From: Ancylobacter mangrovi
GTDB taxonomy: Bacteria > Pseudomonadota > Alphaproteobacteria > Rhizobiales > Xanthobacteraceae
DNA: 64,000 bases
Assembly (NCBI RefSeq): GCF_024752355.1
Contig: NZ_JANTHZ010000001.1
Location: forward strand, 682,001 to 746,000
Direction: 5' to 3'
Numbering within the stretch: position 1 is the first letter of the stretch; every line of letters begins with the position of its first letter. The position numbers were made by a program, and so were the translations under genes. Below, piece by piece: positions 51,751-60,553 of the stretch. The notes beneath the pieces are model-generated. The model had not been told where the DNA came from, did not search any database, and saw only the letters and a list, made by a program, of their open reading frames with translations.

Positions 51751-52556
51751 ACCGCCTCATCCCCCTCGCCTCGCCGGACGACCCCCGCATCGACGCCTAT
51801 CGCGTCATCAAGGAACGCGACCTCGTCGGGCGCGGCGGGCGCTTCATCCTCGAAGGGCGCACCGTGCTCGACGTGGCGCTCTCCCCGCGCAACCGCTTCG
51901 CGCTGGAATCGCTGCTGATCGCGGAAAGCCGGGCACAGGCGCTGGCGCCGCTGCTGGCGCAGGCGCCCGAAGGCGTGCCTATCTACACCGCCAGCCAGGC
52001 GATCCTCGACGGCATCACCGGCTTCCACATCCATCGCGGCCTGCTCGGCGTCGGGCTGCGTGGTGCGGAGCCGAATGCGGCGGAGCTTCTGGCGCGCCTG
52101 CCGGAGGAGGCGCTGGTGGTGGTCCCGCTCGGCATCACCAACCATGACAATGTCGGCGGCATCATGCGCAACGCCGCCGCCTTCGGCGCGGATGCGGCGC
52201 TGTTCGACTTCGCCTCCTGCGATCCGCTCTACCGCAAGGCGATCCGCGTCTCGGTCGGCGGCAGCCTGATCGTGCCCTTCGCCCGCGAGGGCATGGCGCA
52301 CGAGCTTATCGACCTGCTGGCGGCACAGGGTTTCGAGCTTCTGGCGCTGAGCCCGGCCGGCGCGAGCGAGCTGTCCGCCCTCGCCCGCCCGCGCCGCGCG
52401 GCGCTGCTGCTGGGCGCGGAAGGGCCGGGGCTCGCGCCCGACATCATGGCCCGCACGCGCACGGTGCGCATCGCGATGAGAGGCGATTTCGATTCCCTCA
52501 ACGTCGCCACCACCAGCGGTATCGCGCTACACGCTTTGATGAAGCCGGCGCCATAA
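51747..52556 (+). CDS. SpoU-family RNA 2'-O-methyltransferase (TrmH/RlmB type)
   Basis: 269 residues from GTG 51747 overlapping the uup stop. N-terminal substrate-recognition part ([14 protein letters not shown]), then the knotted SPOUT domain: [24 protein letters not shown] (motif 1), [14 protein letters not shown] (motif 2) and [17 protein letters not shown] (motif 3). Methylates a ribose in rRNA or tRNA. A terminator follows about 110 bases downstream. Confidence 0.9.
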   Translation: MNRLIPLASPDDPRIDAYRVIKERDLVGRGGRFILEGRTVLDVALSPRNRFALESLLIAESRAQALAPLLAQAPEGVPIYTASQAILDGITGFHIHRGLLGVGLRGAEPNAAELLARLPEEALVVVPLGITNHDNVGGIMRNAAAFGADAALFDFASCDPLYRKAIRVSVGGSLIVPFAREGMAHELIDLLAAQGFELLALSPAGASELSALARPRRAALLLGAEGPGLAPDIMARTRTVRIAMRGDFDSLNVATTSGIALHALMKPAP

Positions 52557-52665
52557 CGCCAGCGTGATCGGGCGATTCAGCCCTCGACAATCCCCGAAAC
52601 TGCGCTCATGCTCCTAGGTGGAATGCCGGACGGAAGCACCGTCTGAATGACCGTCTACCTTTTCC

Positions 52666-52697
52666 AGACCCGAAGCCCCGCTTCGGGTCTTTTTTTG
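52666..52697 (+). terminator. Rho-independent terminator
   Basis: A perfect 11-bp stem AGACCCGAAGC/GCTTCGGGTCT with a three-base loop is followed by seven more T residues. It is the strongest terminator in the window. It lies about 110 bases after the methyltransferase stop and 90 bases before the MfnE-like gene; the sequence just before it can form another hairpin (52629-52643). Confidence 0.93.
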
Positions 52698-52787
52698 GCG
52701 GCAATCGGCCCGATTGATCGGGCGGATGGCTGCGCTAGGTTGCGGCCTCGGTGCCGGCCCCGGCGGGCACCCGTTGAGGACGCATCG

Positions 52788-53405
52788 ATGCCAGCAGATC
52801 CCCTCGCCGCCCCGGCCCCGCGCCCGCATGTGGTCAAGCTCGGCGGCAGCCTGATCGGCGCGCCGGCGCTATCCCGGCTGCTCCAGGCGCTCGCGCGCGC
52901 CCGCACGCCCGTGCTGCTGGTGACGGGCGGCGGGCCCTTCGCCGACGCGGTGCGCGAGGCCCAGCCCCGGCTCGGCCTGTCCGACGCAGCCTGCCACCGC
53001 ATGGCGATCCTCGCCATGGAGCAGACCGCCCTCGCCTTCGCCGACCTCGCCCCCGGCCTCGTCCCGGTCGACAGCGCCGATGCCATCGCCCGCGCCAGTG
53101 AGGGGGCCCGCCCCGCCATCTGGCTGCCGGCACGGATGGCGCTCGCCGCGCTGGAGCTGCCCGAGAGCTGGGCGCTGACCTCGGACAGCCTCGCCGCCTG
53201 GCTCGCCGGGTCGATCGGGGCCGGCCGGCTGACGCTGGTGAAGTCCGCCCCCGCCGCACCCGGCTCGGGACCGCGCGACTGGGCCGCCGGCGGGCTGGTC
53301 GACCCGCTGTTTCCCGATTATGCCGGGTCCATCGCCGGGCCGGTCGAGGTGATGAGCCTCGAGGCCGCGCTCGGCCATTTCACCGACGGGAGCCTCGCGG
53401 CATGA
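52788..53405 (+). CDS. Amino-acid-kinase-family protein, MfnE-like (methylofuran biosynthesis)
   Basis: 205 residues from ATG 52788 (GAGG nine bases upstream). VVKLGGSLIGA and LLVTGGGPFADAVREAQ are the phosphate-binding loops of the aspartate/uridylate kinase fold, and TSDSLAAWLAG and VDPLFPDYAG fit the archaeal MfnE family that phosphorylates 5-aminomethyl-3-furanmethanol phosphate. Methylotrophs with the H4MPT pathway carry a homologue for methylofuran, the cofactor of Fhc. First of five overlapping genes including mfnB. The kinase assignment is from family plus context. Confidence 0.75.
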   Translation: MPADPLAAPAPRPHVVKLGGSLIGAPALSRLLQALARARTPVLLVTGGGPFADAVREAQPRLGLSDAACHRMAILAMEQTALAFADLAPGLVPVDSADAIARASEGARPAIWLPARMALAALELPESWALTSDSLAAWLAGSIGAGRLTLVKSAPAAPGSGPRDWAAGGLVDPLFPDYAGSIAGPVEVMSLEAALGHFTDGSLAA

Positions 53406-53968
53406 GCGGGAACAAGGGCACCTATCCGCGCTGGGCCTGGGCGCTGACCGGATCGGGGCATTTCTTCACCGAGTCGATCGCCCTCATCAAGCAGCTCGGC
53501 GCGGTCGACCTGTTCGTGTCGAAGGCCGCCGACGAGGTGCTGCGCATGTACAAGCAGGACCTGCCGCCGGACACCCGCATCTTCAAGGAGACGACCGCCA
53601 GCTCGGCGCCGGTGGGGCGTTTCTACGAAGGCCTCTACCACACGCTGGTGGTCTCGCCCGCCTCTTCCAACACGGTGGCGAAATGCGTGTTCGGCATCTC
53701 CGACACGCTGGTGACGAACTGCTTCGCCCAGGCCGGCAAGTGCCGCGTGCACGCCATCGTCTTCGCCTGCGACACCGCCCCGGAGATGATCACCATGGCG
53801 CCGAAGGGGCCCTATCCGGTCTATCCGCGCCGGATCGACCTCGAGAACACCGCCAAGCTCAAGGAGTTCGACGACACGACGGTGGTCGAATCCATTCGCG
53901 AGCTGGAGGACGCCATCGCCGCCCGCGCCCGGCTGGTGGCGGAGAAGGGCGCGGCCGTCGATGGCTGA
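53402..53968 (+). CDS. Archaeal-type flavoprotein, DmrB-like dihydromethanopterin reductase
   Basis: 188 residues, ATGA overlap with the kinase gene. The start WAWALTGSGHFF and the segment VSPASSNTVAKCVFGISDTLVTN are typical of the FMN-binding flavoprotein fold of archaeal AfpA and bacterial DmrB, which reduce dihydromethanopterin to H4MPT. VFACDTAPEM follows. Several methylotrophs use the unrelated DmrA instead; no DmrA-like gene lies here. Position inside the H4MPT block supports the call. Confidence 0.75.
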   Translation: MSGNKGTYPRWAWALTGSGHFFTESIALIKQLGAVDLFVSKAADEVLRMYKQDLPPDTRIFKETTASSAPVGRFYEGLYHTLVVSPASSNTVAKCVFGISDTLVTNCFAQAGKCRVHAIVFACDTAPEMITMAPKGPYPVYPRRIDLENTAKLKEFDDTTVVESIRELEDAIAARARLVAEKGAAVDG

Positions 53969-55475
53969 CGCGGACCCGCCCTCCCCGCTGCGCCGCCCCG
54001 AGAAGGTCGCCCTCGTCACCGGCTCGCTGGCCGAGCCGCGGCTCAGCCGGATCGCCGCCGAGATCGGCGACGTCGAGCTGGAGCCGGTAGTGGTCAATGT
54101 CGGGGTCAAGGTCGCGGCGCTGATGACGGCCGAGATCGTCGAGCGCCGGCTCAAGCTGCCCGAGGGCACCGACCGGGTGCTGATGCCGGGCCGGTTCCGC
54201 GGCGATCTCGACCGGCTGGAGCGCTTCTTCGGCGTGCCCTTCGCCCGCGGGCCGGACGAGATGGCGGACATTCCCGACTATTTCGGCCAGAAGCACCGCG
54301 GCGTCGACCTGTCGCGGCACGACGTCACCATCTTCGCCGAGATCGTCGACGCGACGGCGCTGGACACCGATGCTATCCTCGCCCGCGCGCGCATCCTCAA
54401 GGGCGAGGGCGCGGACGTGATCGACCTCGGCTGCATGCCCGACACACGCTTCCCGCATCTGGAAGAGGCGATCGCGGCGATGCATTCGGAAGGGCTGAAG
54501 GTCAGCGTCGATTCGTTCGACCTATCCGAGCTGTCGCGTGCCACCCGCGCCGGGGCCGACTATTTGCTCAGCCTCAACGAGACCAATCTTCACGTCGCCG
54601 CGGAAGGCCCGGCGGTGCCTGTGCTGGTGCCGGCGACCCAGGGCGACCTCGACTCGCTCATTCGTGCGGTCGAGACATGCCGGGCGCGGGGGCAGGCCTT
54701 CTATGCCGACCCGATCCTCGACCCGATCCATTACGGCTTCACCGCCTCGATCGTGCGCTATGCCGAGCTGAGACGGCGCTGCCCCGACATTCCGATCCTC
54801 ATGGGCATCGGCAACGTCACCGAGCTCACCGACGCGGACACCACCGGCATCAACGCGCTGCTGATGGGGATGATCTCCGAGCTTCACATCACCGCCGTGC
54901 TGGCGGTGCAGGTGAGCCCGCACTGCCGCACGGCGGTACGCGAGTTCGACCGCGCACGGCGCGAGTTCTTCGCCGCCCGCGAGGCCGGCGCGTTGCCGCA
55001 GGGCTTCGGCGGCGGGCTGATGGCGCTGCGCGACCGCCGGCCCTATGCCGCCAGCCCGCAGGAGATCGCCCGGCTGGCGGGCGAGGTGCGCGACCGCAAT
55101 TTCCGCATCGACGTCGCCGAGGACGGGGTCCACATCTACAATCGCGACGGGCACCATGTCGCGGACGACCCGTTCACGCTGTTCCCGCATCTCAAGGTCG
55201 AGGAGGACGGCGCCCACGCCTTCTATCTCGGCGTCGAGACGGCGCGGGCGGAGATCGCCTACAAGCTCGGCAAGCGCTATGCGCAGGACGAGGGCCTTGC
55301 CTGGGGCGTCGCCGGCGAGATCGCCGGCAGTCCCGAGGAGGCGCACCGTTTGACATTCAAGCAGGCCGGCACGACGCTCGCGGCGACATCCGCGAAAGCG
55401 GCCGGAGCGACGGCCCGCAAACCGCAAGGACCGGCGGGGGAAAACGTCCCGCGACCGGGCGAGGAAGAGACCTGA
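53961..55475 (+). CDS. Dihydropteroate-synthase-like protein (DUF6513 + pterin-binding domain)
   Basis: 504 residues, overlapping the flavoprotein gene by eight bases. After an N-terminal domain of about 110 residues it has a TIM-barrel of the pterin-binding family: VTIFAEIVDATAL, GADVIDLGCMP, KVSVDSFD, FYADPILDPIHYGF, and ILMGIGNVTELTDADTTGINALL. The Asp and Asn positions of dihydropteroate synthase are broadly kept. Such genes accompany H4MPT pathways in archaea and methylotrophs and probably join the pterin to its arylamine side chain. The extra C-terminal 40 residues are low-complexity. Confidence 0.8.
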   Translation: MADADPPSPLRRPEKVALVTGSLAEPRLSRIAAEIGDVELEPVVVNVGVKVAALMTAEIVERRLKLPEGTDRVLMPGRFRGDLDRLERFFGVPFARGPDEMADIPDYFGQKHRGVDLSRHDVTIFAEIVDATALDTDAILARARILKGEGADVIDLGCMPDTRFPHLEEAIAAMHSEGLKVSVDSFDLSELSRATRAGADYLLSLNETNLHVAAEGPAVPVLVPATQGDLDSLIRAVETCRARGQAFYADPILDPIHYGFTASIVRYAELRRRCPDIPILMGIGNVTELTDADTTGINALLMGMISELHITAVLAVQVSPHCRTAVREFDRARREFFAAREAGALPQGFGGGLMALRDRRPYAASPQEIARLAGEVRDRNFRIDVAEDGVHIYNRDGHHVADDPFTLFPHLKVEEDGAHAFYLGVETARAEIAYKLGKRYAQDEGLAWGVAGEIAGSPEEAHRLTFKQAGTTLAATSAKAAGATARKPQGPAGENVPRPGEEET

Positions 55476-55480
55476 CGGCC

Positions 55481-56047
55481 ATGATCCGCGAAACCATCGT
55501 CACCACCCGCTCGCTCGACGGCGAACCGCACATTGCCCCGATGGGCGCGACGGTGATCGAGGGCGGCTACCTGCTGCAGCCCTTCCGGCCCTCGCGCACG
55601 CTGACCAACCTCGCCACCACGCGCATCGGCGTCGTCAACTTCACCGACGACGTGCGCATCTTCGCCGGCTGCGTGGTCGGCCGGCGCATGTCGGTGGACG
55701 TGAAGAAGGCGACCTATATCGACTGCCCGCGCCTCGCCGACGCGCTCTCCCATGACGAGATCACGGTCGAGACCATGGAGGACGACCCGCAGCGGCCGAA
55801 ATTCTTCTGCAAGACCTACCATTCGGAGGGCCATACCCGCTTCGAGGGGATGAACCGCGCCAAGGCGGCGGTGCTGGAGGCGGCGGTGCTGGTCAGCCGG
55901 ATGAACATCCTGACCGACGAGAAGATCGACCAGGAGATGGCCTATCTCGCCATTGCGGTCGAGAAGACCGCCGGCCCGGACGAGCTGGAAGCCTGGAGCT
56001 GGATGGTCGAGGCGGTCGACGACTTCCGCCGCAAGCGTGCCTCATGA
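55481..56047 (+). CDS. DUF447 family protein of the H4MPT gene set
   Basis: 188 residues. The start IRETIVTTRSLDGEPHIAPMGATV resembles flavin-binding split barrels, and FRPSRTLTNLATTRIGVVNFTDDVRIFA fits the DUF447 family conserved in archaea and H4MPT-using bacteria, where gene loss affects growth on C1 compounds. Exact reaction unknown; a role in cofactor synthesis is likely. Overlaps mfnB by four bases. Confidence 0.8.
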   Translation: MIRETIVTTRSLDGEPHIAPMGATVIEGGYLLQPFRPSRTLTNLATTRIGVVNFTDDVRIFAGCVVGRRMSVDVKKATYIDCPRLADALSHDEITVETMEDDPQRPKFFCKTYHSEGHTRFEGMNRAKAAVLEAAVLVSRMNILTDEKIDQEMAYLAIAVEKTAGPDELEAWSWMVEAVDDFRRKRAS

Positions 56048-56781
56048 CCGGCGCCTCCTCCCCCGGCCTGCTGGCGAGCGTCGCCGACCTCCACGAGATG
56101 GAGCTTGCGCGCGTGGGCGGTGCCGACATCGTCGACCTGAAGCAGCCCGCCTTCGGCGCGCTCGGCGCGTGGAGCAGCGAGGCGCTGACCGCGGCGGTGA
56201 TGCTGTGGAACGCGTGGGACGAGCAGCAGGCGCCGGGCGCCCGCCGCCCGATGCTGAGCGCGACCGCCGGCGACCAGCCCATGGTGCCGGCGCTGCTGCG
56301 CGCCGCCGCCGAGCGGGTGGCCGGCACCGGCGTGCCGATCGTCAAGGTCGGCCTGTTCGCCTCCAAGCACACCAATGAATGCATCGAGGCGCTGGCCCCG
56401 CTGGCCGGGCGGTGCTGGGTGATCGGGGTGCTGTTCGCCGACCAGGAGCCCGATTTCGGCACGCTCGCGGCGCTGAGCCGCGCCGGCTTCACCGGGGTGA
56501 TGATCGACACCGCCGACAAGGCGTCGGGCCGGCTGACCGACCATCTCGACGCGCTCACCCTCGGCCAGTTCATCGCCGAGGCGCGCCGGCACGGGCTGAT
56601 GACCGGCCTCGCCGGCTCGCTCATCGCCGAGGATATCGGCGTGCTGACGGCGGCCGGGCCGGACTATCTCGGCTTCCGCGGCGCGCTGTGCGAGGGCGGG
56701 CGCACCGGCCGGCTCGACCCGGCGCGGCTCGCCGATCTGCGCGCGCGGCTGAAGGCGCATAGCGGCACCGCAAGGGGCTGA
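56044..56781 (+). CDS. mfnB: 4-(hydroxymethyl)-2-furancarboxaldehyde-phosphate synthase (MfnB)
   Basis: 245 residues. Makes the furan ring of methanofuran/methylofuran from two glyceraldehyde-3-phosphates. The catalytic set recalled for the archaeal enzyme can be placed: Asp31 and Lys33 in DIVDLKQPAFGALG, Lys101 in VKVGLF, and Asp155 and Lys159 in MIDTADKASG. The pair spacings (2 and 4 residues) match those in the M. jannaschii protein. Last gene of the biosynthetic block, ATGA overlap with the DUF447 gene. Confidence 0.9.
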   Translation: MTGASSPGLLASVADLHEMELARVGGADIVDLKQPAFGALGAWSSEALTAAVMLWNAWDEQQAPGARRPMLSATAGDQPMVPALLRAAAERVAGTGVPIVKVGLFASKHTNECIEALAPLAGRCWVIGVLFADQEPDFGTLAALSRAGFTGVMIDTADKASGRLTDHLDALTLGQFIAEARRHGLMTGLAGSLIAEDIGVLTAAGPDYLGFRGALCEGGRTGRLDPARLADLRARLKAHSGTARG

Positions 56782-57033
56782 GGCCGGGCGCGGAAGGCCG
56801 CCTTCCGCGCCGCTTGACTTCCCCGTGCGCCGGGTCCATCTCCGCCCCGCCGCTCGTCACGGCGGCGCAATCGGAACCCCTTACCCATGCCCAGCGACAG
56901 TCCAAGTCGATTGTCCGGCCATCGGCGGCCGGCGCCGTGAGCCGAATTCGGGGCTGACCTACAAGTCGACCCGCTGGGATTTCGGCTCTCCGCTCCCGCC
57001 ACCCGACGGCCGGACGTCGGAAAGAGAGCCGAA

Positions 57034-58455
57034 ATGGAAGACATCCGGAACACGGGCGGCGACCGTCACGAGGATCCCCGTCGCGAGGATTTCCGCGACG
57101 ACGAGCTGGCGAGCGCCCGCGCGGCCTCCATTGCCGCCGAGCTCGCCGAGGAACACCCCGCCGACATCGCCGCCGCACTCGACGAGGAGGAGCCGGAGAC
57201 CGCTTCCGCCGTCCTCGCCAGCCTGCCGCGCGACAAGCAGATCGAGATCCTCGACCTGCCCGATTTCGATCTCTCCGGCGACCTGATCGAGGCGCTGCCG
57301 GTCGAGGAGGCGGTGCATCTCATCGCCGAAATGTCGGCCGACCGCGCCGCCGACCTGTTCCGCTGGATGGAGGAGCCGGCGCGCTCGCATCTGTTCGCGC
57401 GGCTGCCTCCCGCCACCCAGGCCGAGCTCGACCGCCTGCTGGCCTGGCCCGAGGACACCGCCGGCAGCCTGATGACGACCGAGTTCGTCACCGTGCCATC
57501 CTCCTGGACGGTGGGCGAGACGCTGCGCCATCTGCGCGAGATCGAGCGCACGCGCGAGACCATCTACGCCATCTACGTGCTCGACCCGGAAAGCCACAGG
57601 CTGCTCAAGGCGGTGACGCTGCGCCGGCTCATCACCGGCGAGCCGGGCCAGCCGATCCTCTCGGTGGCGCCGGGCCACGACCCGATCACCGCCGACCCGC
57701 TGATGGACCGCGAGGAGGTGGCGCGGCTGATCTCCAAATACGACCTGCTCGCCGTGCCGGTGGTCGACAAGGACGAGCATGTGCTCGGCATCGTCACCGT
57801 CGACGACATGATCGACGCGATCATCGAGGAAGGCACCGAGGACGCGCAGAAGTTCGGCGGCATGGAGGCGCTGGACGAGCCCTATATGGAGATCAGTTTC
57901 TTCGACATGCTGAAGAAGCGCGCCGGCTGGCTCTCCATCCTGTTCATCGGCGAGTTGCTCACCGCCAACGCCATGCAGCATTTCGAGGCGGAGCTGGAGC
58001 GCGCCATCGTGCTCACCCTGTTCATCCCTCTGATCATGAGCTCGGGCGGCAATTCCGGCTCGCAGGCGACCTCGCTCATCATCCGCGCGCTGGCGCTGGG
58101 CGAAATCCGGCTGCGGGACTGGTGGCGCGTCGCGCTGCGCGAGCTGCCCTCGGGCCTCGTGCTCGGGAGCATCCTCGCCGTGCTCGGCATGATCCGCATC
58201 ACCGTGTGGCAGATGCTGGACCTGCACGACTATGGCGAGCACTGGACGCTGGTGGCGGCGACCGTCGGGGCGGCGCTGGTGGCGATCGTGACCTTCGGCT
58301 CGCTGATCGGCTCGATGCTGCCATTCGTGCTGCGCCGGCTCGGCTTCGACCCGGCGAGCGCCTCGGCCCCGTTCGTCGCCACCTTCGTCGACGTCACCGG
58401 GCTGGTGATCTACTTCTCGGTCGCGCTGGTGATCCTGCACGGCACGCTGCTGTGA
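57034..58455 (+). CDS. mgtE: Magnesium transporter MgtE
   Basis: 473 residues. Cytoplasmic MgtE N domain (about 20-150, with AAALDEEEPETASAVLASLP), two CBS domains (about 155-285, ending LGIVTVDDMIDAI) and five C-terminal helices containing LIMSSGGNSGSQATSLIIRAL, the Mg-binding pore signature. Imports Mg2+ when cytoplasmic levels fall. It lies between the two H4MPT blocks and is probably independent. AAAGAGAG before the ATG. The 252 bases upstream show no obvious Mg riboswitch. Confidence 0.95.
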   Translation: MEDIRNTGGDRHEDPRREDFRDDELASARAASIAAELAEEHPADIAAALDEEEPETASAVLASLPRDKQIEILDLPDFDLSGDLIEALPVEEAVHLIAEMSADRAADLFRWMEEPARSHLFARLPPATQAELDRLLAWPEDTAGSLMTTEFVTVPSSWTVGETLRHLREIERTRETIYAIYVLDPESHRLLKAVTLRRLITGEPGQPILSVAPGHDPITADPLMDREEVARLISKYDLLAVPVVDKDEHVLGIVTVDDMIDAIIEEGTEDAQKFGGMEALDEPYMEISFFDMLKKRAGWLSILFIGELLTANAMQHFEAELERAIVLTLFIPLIMSSGGNSGSQATSLIIRALALGEIRLRDWWRVALRELPSGLVLGSILAVLGMIRITVWQMLDLHDYGEHWTLVAATVGAALVAIVTFGSLIGSMLPFVLRRLGFDPASASAPFVATFVDVTGLVIYFSVALVILHGTLL

Positions 58456-58460
58456 GCGCG

Positions 58461-58492
58461 CCTCGGCCGACGTCGCCCGACGTCGGCCGAGG
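58461..58492. terminator. Strong palindromic stem between mgtE and the DUF1059 gene
   Basis: CCTCGGCCGACGTCG (58461-58475) and CGACGTCGGCCGAGG (58478-58492) form a 15-bp perfect stem with a two-base gap, between two convergent genes. No T-tract, but its location fits a shared terminator. Confidence 0.65.
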
Positions 58493-58514
58493 GTTCGCGC
58501 CATCGCGCCGCCGG

Positions 58515-58727
58515 TCAGGCGGCGTGGTGGACCTGCATGGGCGGCGTGCCCTGATGAATCGCCTTCTTCAGCTCGCCGCGAAATTCCGACGTGTCCTTCG
58601 CGCCGTGCACCGCGACCGCGTGCTGGACGACGGCGTCGAGCAGCTCGCGCTCATTGTCGGCGGCAATGGCGACGGAGCACTTCCTGTCGCTGGGCACTTC
58701 ACGGCAGTCGATGAACATACGGCCCAT
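58515..58727 (-). CDS. DUF1059 family small protein
   Basis: 70 residues from the ATG at 58727 with AGGAGG six bases upstream, which rules out the longer frame. FIDCREVPSDRKCSVAIAAD followed by a helical HAVAVHG matches the DUF1059 pattern (two Cys, a His-x-x-x-x-His-Gly). Function unknown. It lies 99 bases downstream of fhcC, in the same direction. Confidence 0.75.
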   Translation of the reverse strand: MGRMFIDCREVPSDRKCSVAIAADNERELLDAVVQHAVAVHGAKDTSEFRGELKKAIHQGTPPMQVHHAA

Positions 58728-58826
58728 GGGCGCCTCCTGTGGTTCGGCGCCGAACGGCACGCCCGGCGCCGGCTGGGCAATTTACACCCGACCGGCCCGG
58801 GGACCCCAATCACGAAAACGGGCCGC

Positions 58827-59627
58827 TCAGGCCTGCACCAGCACCTCGCCCTGCCCGCCCATCAGCGTGTCGCCGACGATGCGGCGCGTGCTCTCCCAGC
58901 CCTCCAGCACGCCGGCGAGTTCGGGCACGCGGCGGGCGATCAGCCGTACCGCCACCAGTTCGTGCGCGCCGGTGTCGACGAAGCCCGCCGGCAGGTCGGG
59001 AAGCGCCGAGGCGAAGATGGTGCCGCGCCGCATGCCGCGCCCCATACGCGGGCCGATGGCGCCGGCGACGCTCACCGTGCCGGCGATCATGTCGGTCGCC
59101 AGCCCCTCGCCGGCATCGCCGTCGATCACGATCAGCCCGCCGCGCTGGCGGTCCGCCGCGCGGGTGCCGACCGAGCCGGCGATGCGGATCGTGCCGCCCG
59201 ACATGCCGCGCCGGGCGCCGGAGGAGGCGGTACCGACGCGCTCGCCGGCATTGCCGCCGAGGCTGATCTCGCCGCCGGAGAGTTCGGCGCCGAGGAAGTC
59301 GCCGGCGTCGCCCGCGATGCGCAGCACCCCGCCCGACATGCCGCGCCCCGCCCAGGCGCCGACCGGGCCGTCGACGATCAGCTCGCCCTTGTCCATGCCG
59401 GCGCCGACGCCGTCGAGCCGCGCGTCGCCGATCTCGATCAGCAGCACGCCCTCCGGCGCGCCCTCGATGAAGAACAGCTCGGCGAGCGGCACGCTGCGTG
59501 CACCGAAGGGCACGGCGAGGCGCTCCAGCTCCGGCAGGGTCAGCGCACAGGTGACGACCGGCGTGATGCCGGCCATGTCGACGCGTGCCTCGAAGGGCGC
59601 GCGCGGCTTCAGTGACACCCCGCTCAT
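58827..59627 (-). CDS. fhcC: Formyltransferase/hydrolase complex subunit C
   Basis: 266 residues with the repeated glycine pattern of the FwdC/FhcC beta-helix (GAGMDKGELIVDG, GRGMSGGVLRIAGDAGD, RRGMSGGTIRIAGS). Structural subunit of the Fhc complex, which moves a formyl group from formyl-H4MPT through methylofuran to formate. ATGA overlap with fhcD; last gene of the operon. Confidence 0.93.
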   Translation of the reverse strand: MSGVSLKPRAPFEARVDMAGITPVVTCALTLPELERLAVPFGARSVPLAELFFIEGAPEGVLLIEIGDARLDGVGAGMDKGELIVDGPVGAWAGRGMSGGVLRIAGDAGDFLGAELSGGEISLGGNAGERVGTASSGARRGMSGGTIRIAGSVGTRAADRQRGGLIVIDGDAGEGLATDMIAGTVSVAGAIGPRMGRGMRRGTIFASALPDLPAGFVDTGAHELVAVRLIARRVPELAGVLEGWESTRRIVGDTLMGGQGEVLVQA

Positions 59628-60553
59628 GCCGCGCCTCCCGCGCCGTTTTCCGCGTCAGCGGCCATGATCTCGCGCAGCTTGAAATGGAACGGGCCGAGAT
59701 TGCCGCCGTAATTGCCGGCGTCGATGGCCACCACGCCGCCTTCGCTGCCCAGCGCGCAGACCGCGGCGATGCCGACCCGTGTCGCCTCCGACACCGCTTC
59801 GAAGCTCACGCCGTCGATCACGATCTCCATCACCGAACCGACCTCGGCCGGAAGCTGGCTCGGCACAGTGCCGCGCAGCGTCGGGCAGTAGGCGTCGTTG
59901 GTGGAGGCGAACAGGCCCTTATATTTCGAGCCGACCTTGGAGCCCGAGCGCACCACCCCGCCCGGAAAAGGCAGGATGACGCCCTCGACCTTGCCCATCT
60001 CGACCACGGCGGCCTCGGCGGCCTTCAGCGCCTGCCCGCGCGAGCGGGCGAGGATGAGGAAATTGCCGCCGCCCACGCCCTCCACCGAGCCGGTGTCCTC
60101 GTCGCAGACGAACTCGCCCTCCATCACCGGCAGGCGCCAGAAGCGCTTGTCGCCGATCTTCTTGGAGATCTGGTGCCCGTCGGCGAAGTAGCGGATGGTC
60201 TTGGCCAGCGGCACGCGCTTGCCGTCCTCGATGCCCGCATAGCAGGCCGTGGTCGGGCAGGTGAGCACGCACTGGCCGAGGCGCAGCGGCACCACGGTCT
60301 TGAGCTGCTTGAAGTCCATCGCGAAGATCAGCAGCGCCACGCCCGGCCGCCCGTCCGGCGTCTCCTCCGGCGCCAGCGTGCGCTCGATCCCCGCCTCGCA
60401 GCCGCAGCCGATGACCGAGGTGGCGAAGCCGGTGGTGGTGCGCCCGGCGGTGAGCGCCCATTCGGGCGTGTCGGCGGTGACGATGAGGCGGGTGCCGACC
60501 ATCGGGAAGGCTTCCGCGAAGGTGTCGCGGATCTCGACGCCGTTGATGATCAT
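59624..60553 (-). CDS. fhcD: Formylmethanofuran:H4MPT formyltransferase subunit
   Basis: 309 residues from ATG 60553, in an ATGA overlap with fhcA. Transfers the formyl group from formyl-H4MPT to methylofuran. Family landmarks: INGVEIRDTFAEAFPM at the start, SVIGCGCEAGIE, CVLTCPTTACYAGIE, and FPGGVVRSGSKVGSKYK. Length matches archaeal Ftr (about 300). Confidence 0.95.
   Translation of the reverse strand: MIINGVEIRDTFAEAFPMVGTRLIVTADTPEWALTAGRTTTGFATSVIGCGCEAGIERTLAPEETPDGRPGVALLIFAMDFKQLKTVVPLRLGQCVLTCPTTACYAGIEDGKRVPLAKTIRYFADGHQISKKIGDKRFWRLPVMEGEFVCDEDTGSVEGVGGGNFLILARSRGQALKAAEAAVVEMGKVEGVILPFPGGVVRSGSKVGSKYKGLFASTNDAYCPTLRGTVPSQLPAEVGSVMEIVIDGVSFEAVSEATRVGIAAVCALGSEGGVVAIDAGNYGGNLGPFHFKLREIMAADAENGAGGAA

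Noticed and set aside
52557-52660. Signal recognition particle RNA, suggested by GGACGGAAGCACC
   Set aside because: The conserved 4.5S RNA hairpin with its GGAA tetraloop and AGCA internal loop in correct order cannot be made from this sequence.
56782-57033. Possible Mg2+ riboswitch before mgtE
   Set aside because: No M-box-like paired structure or conserved segments are apparent, and such elements are not usual in alphaproteobacteria.
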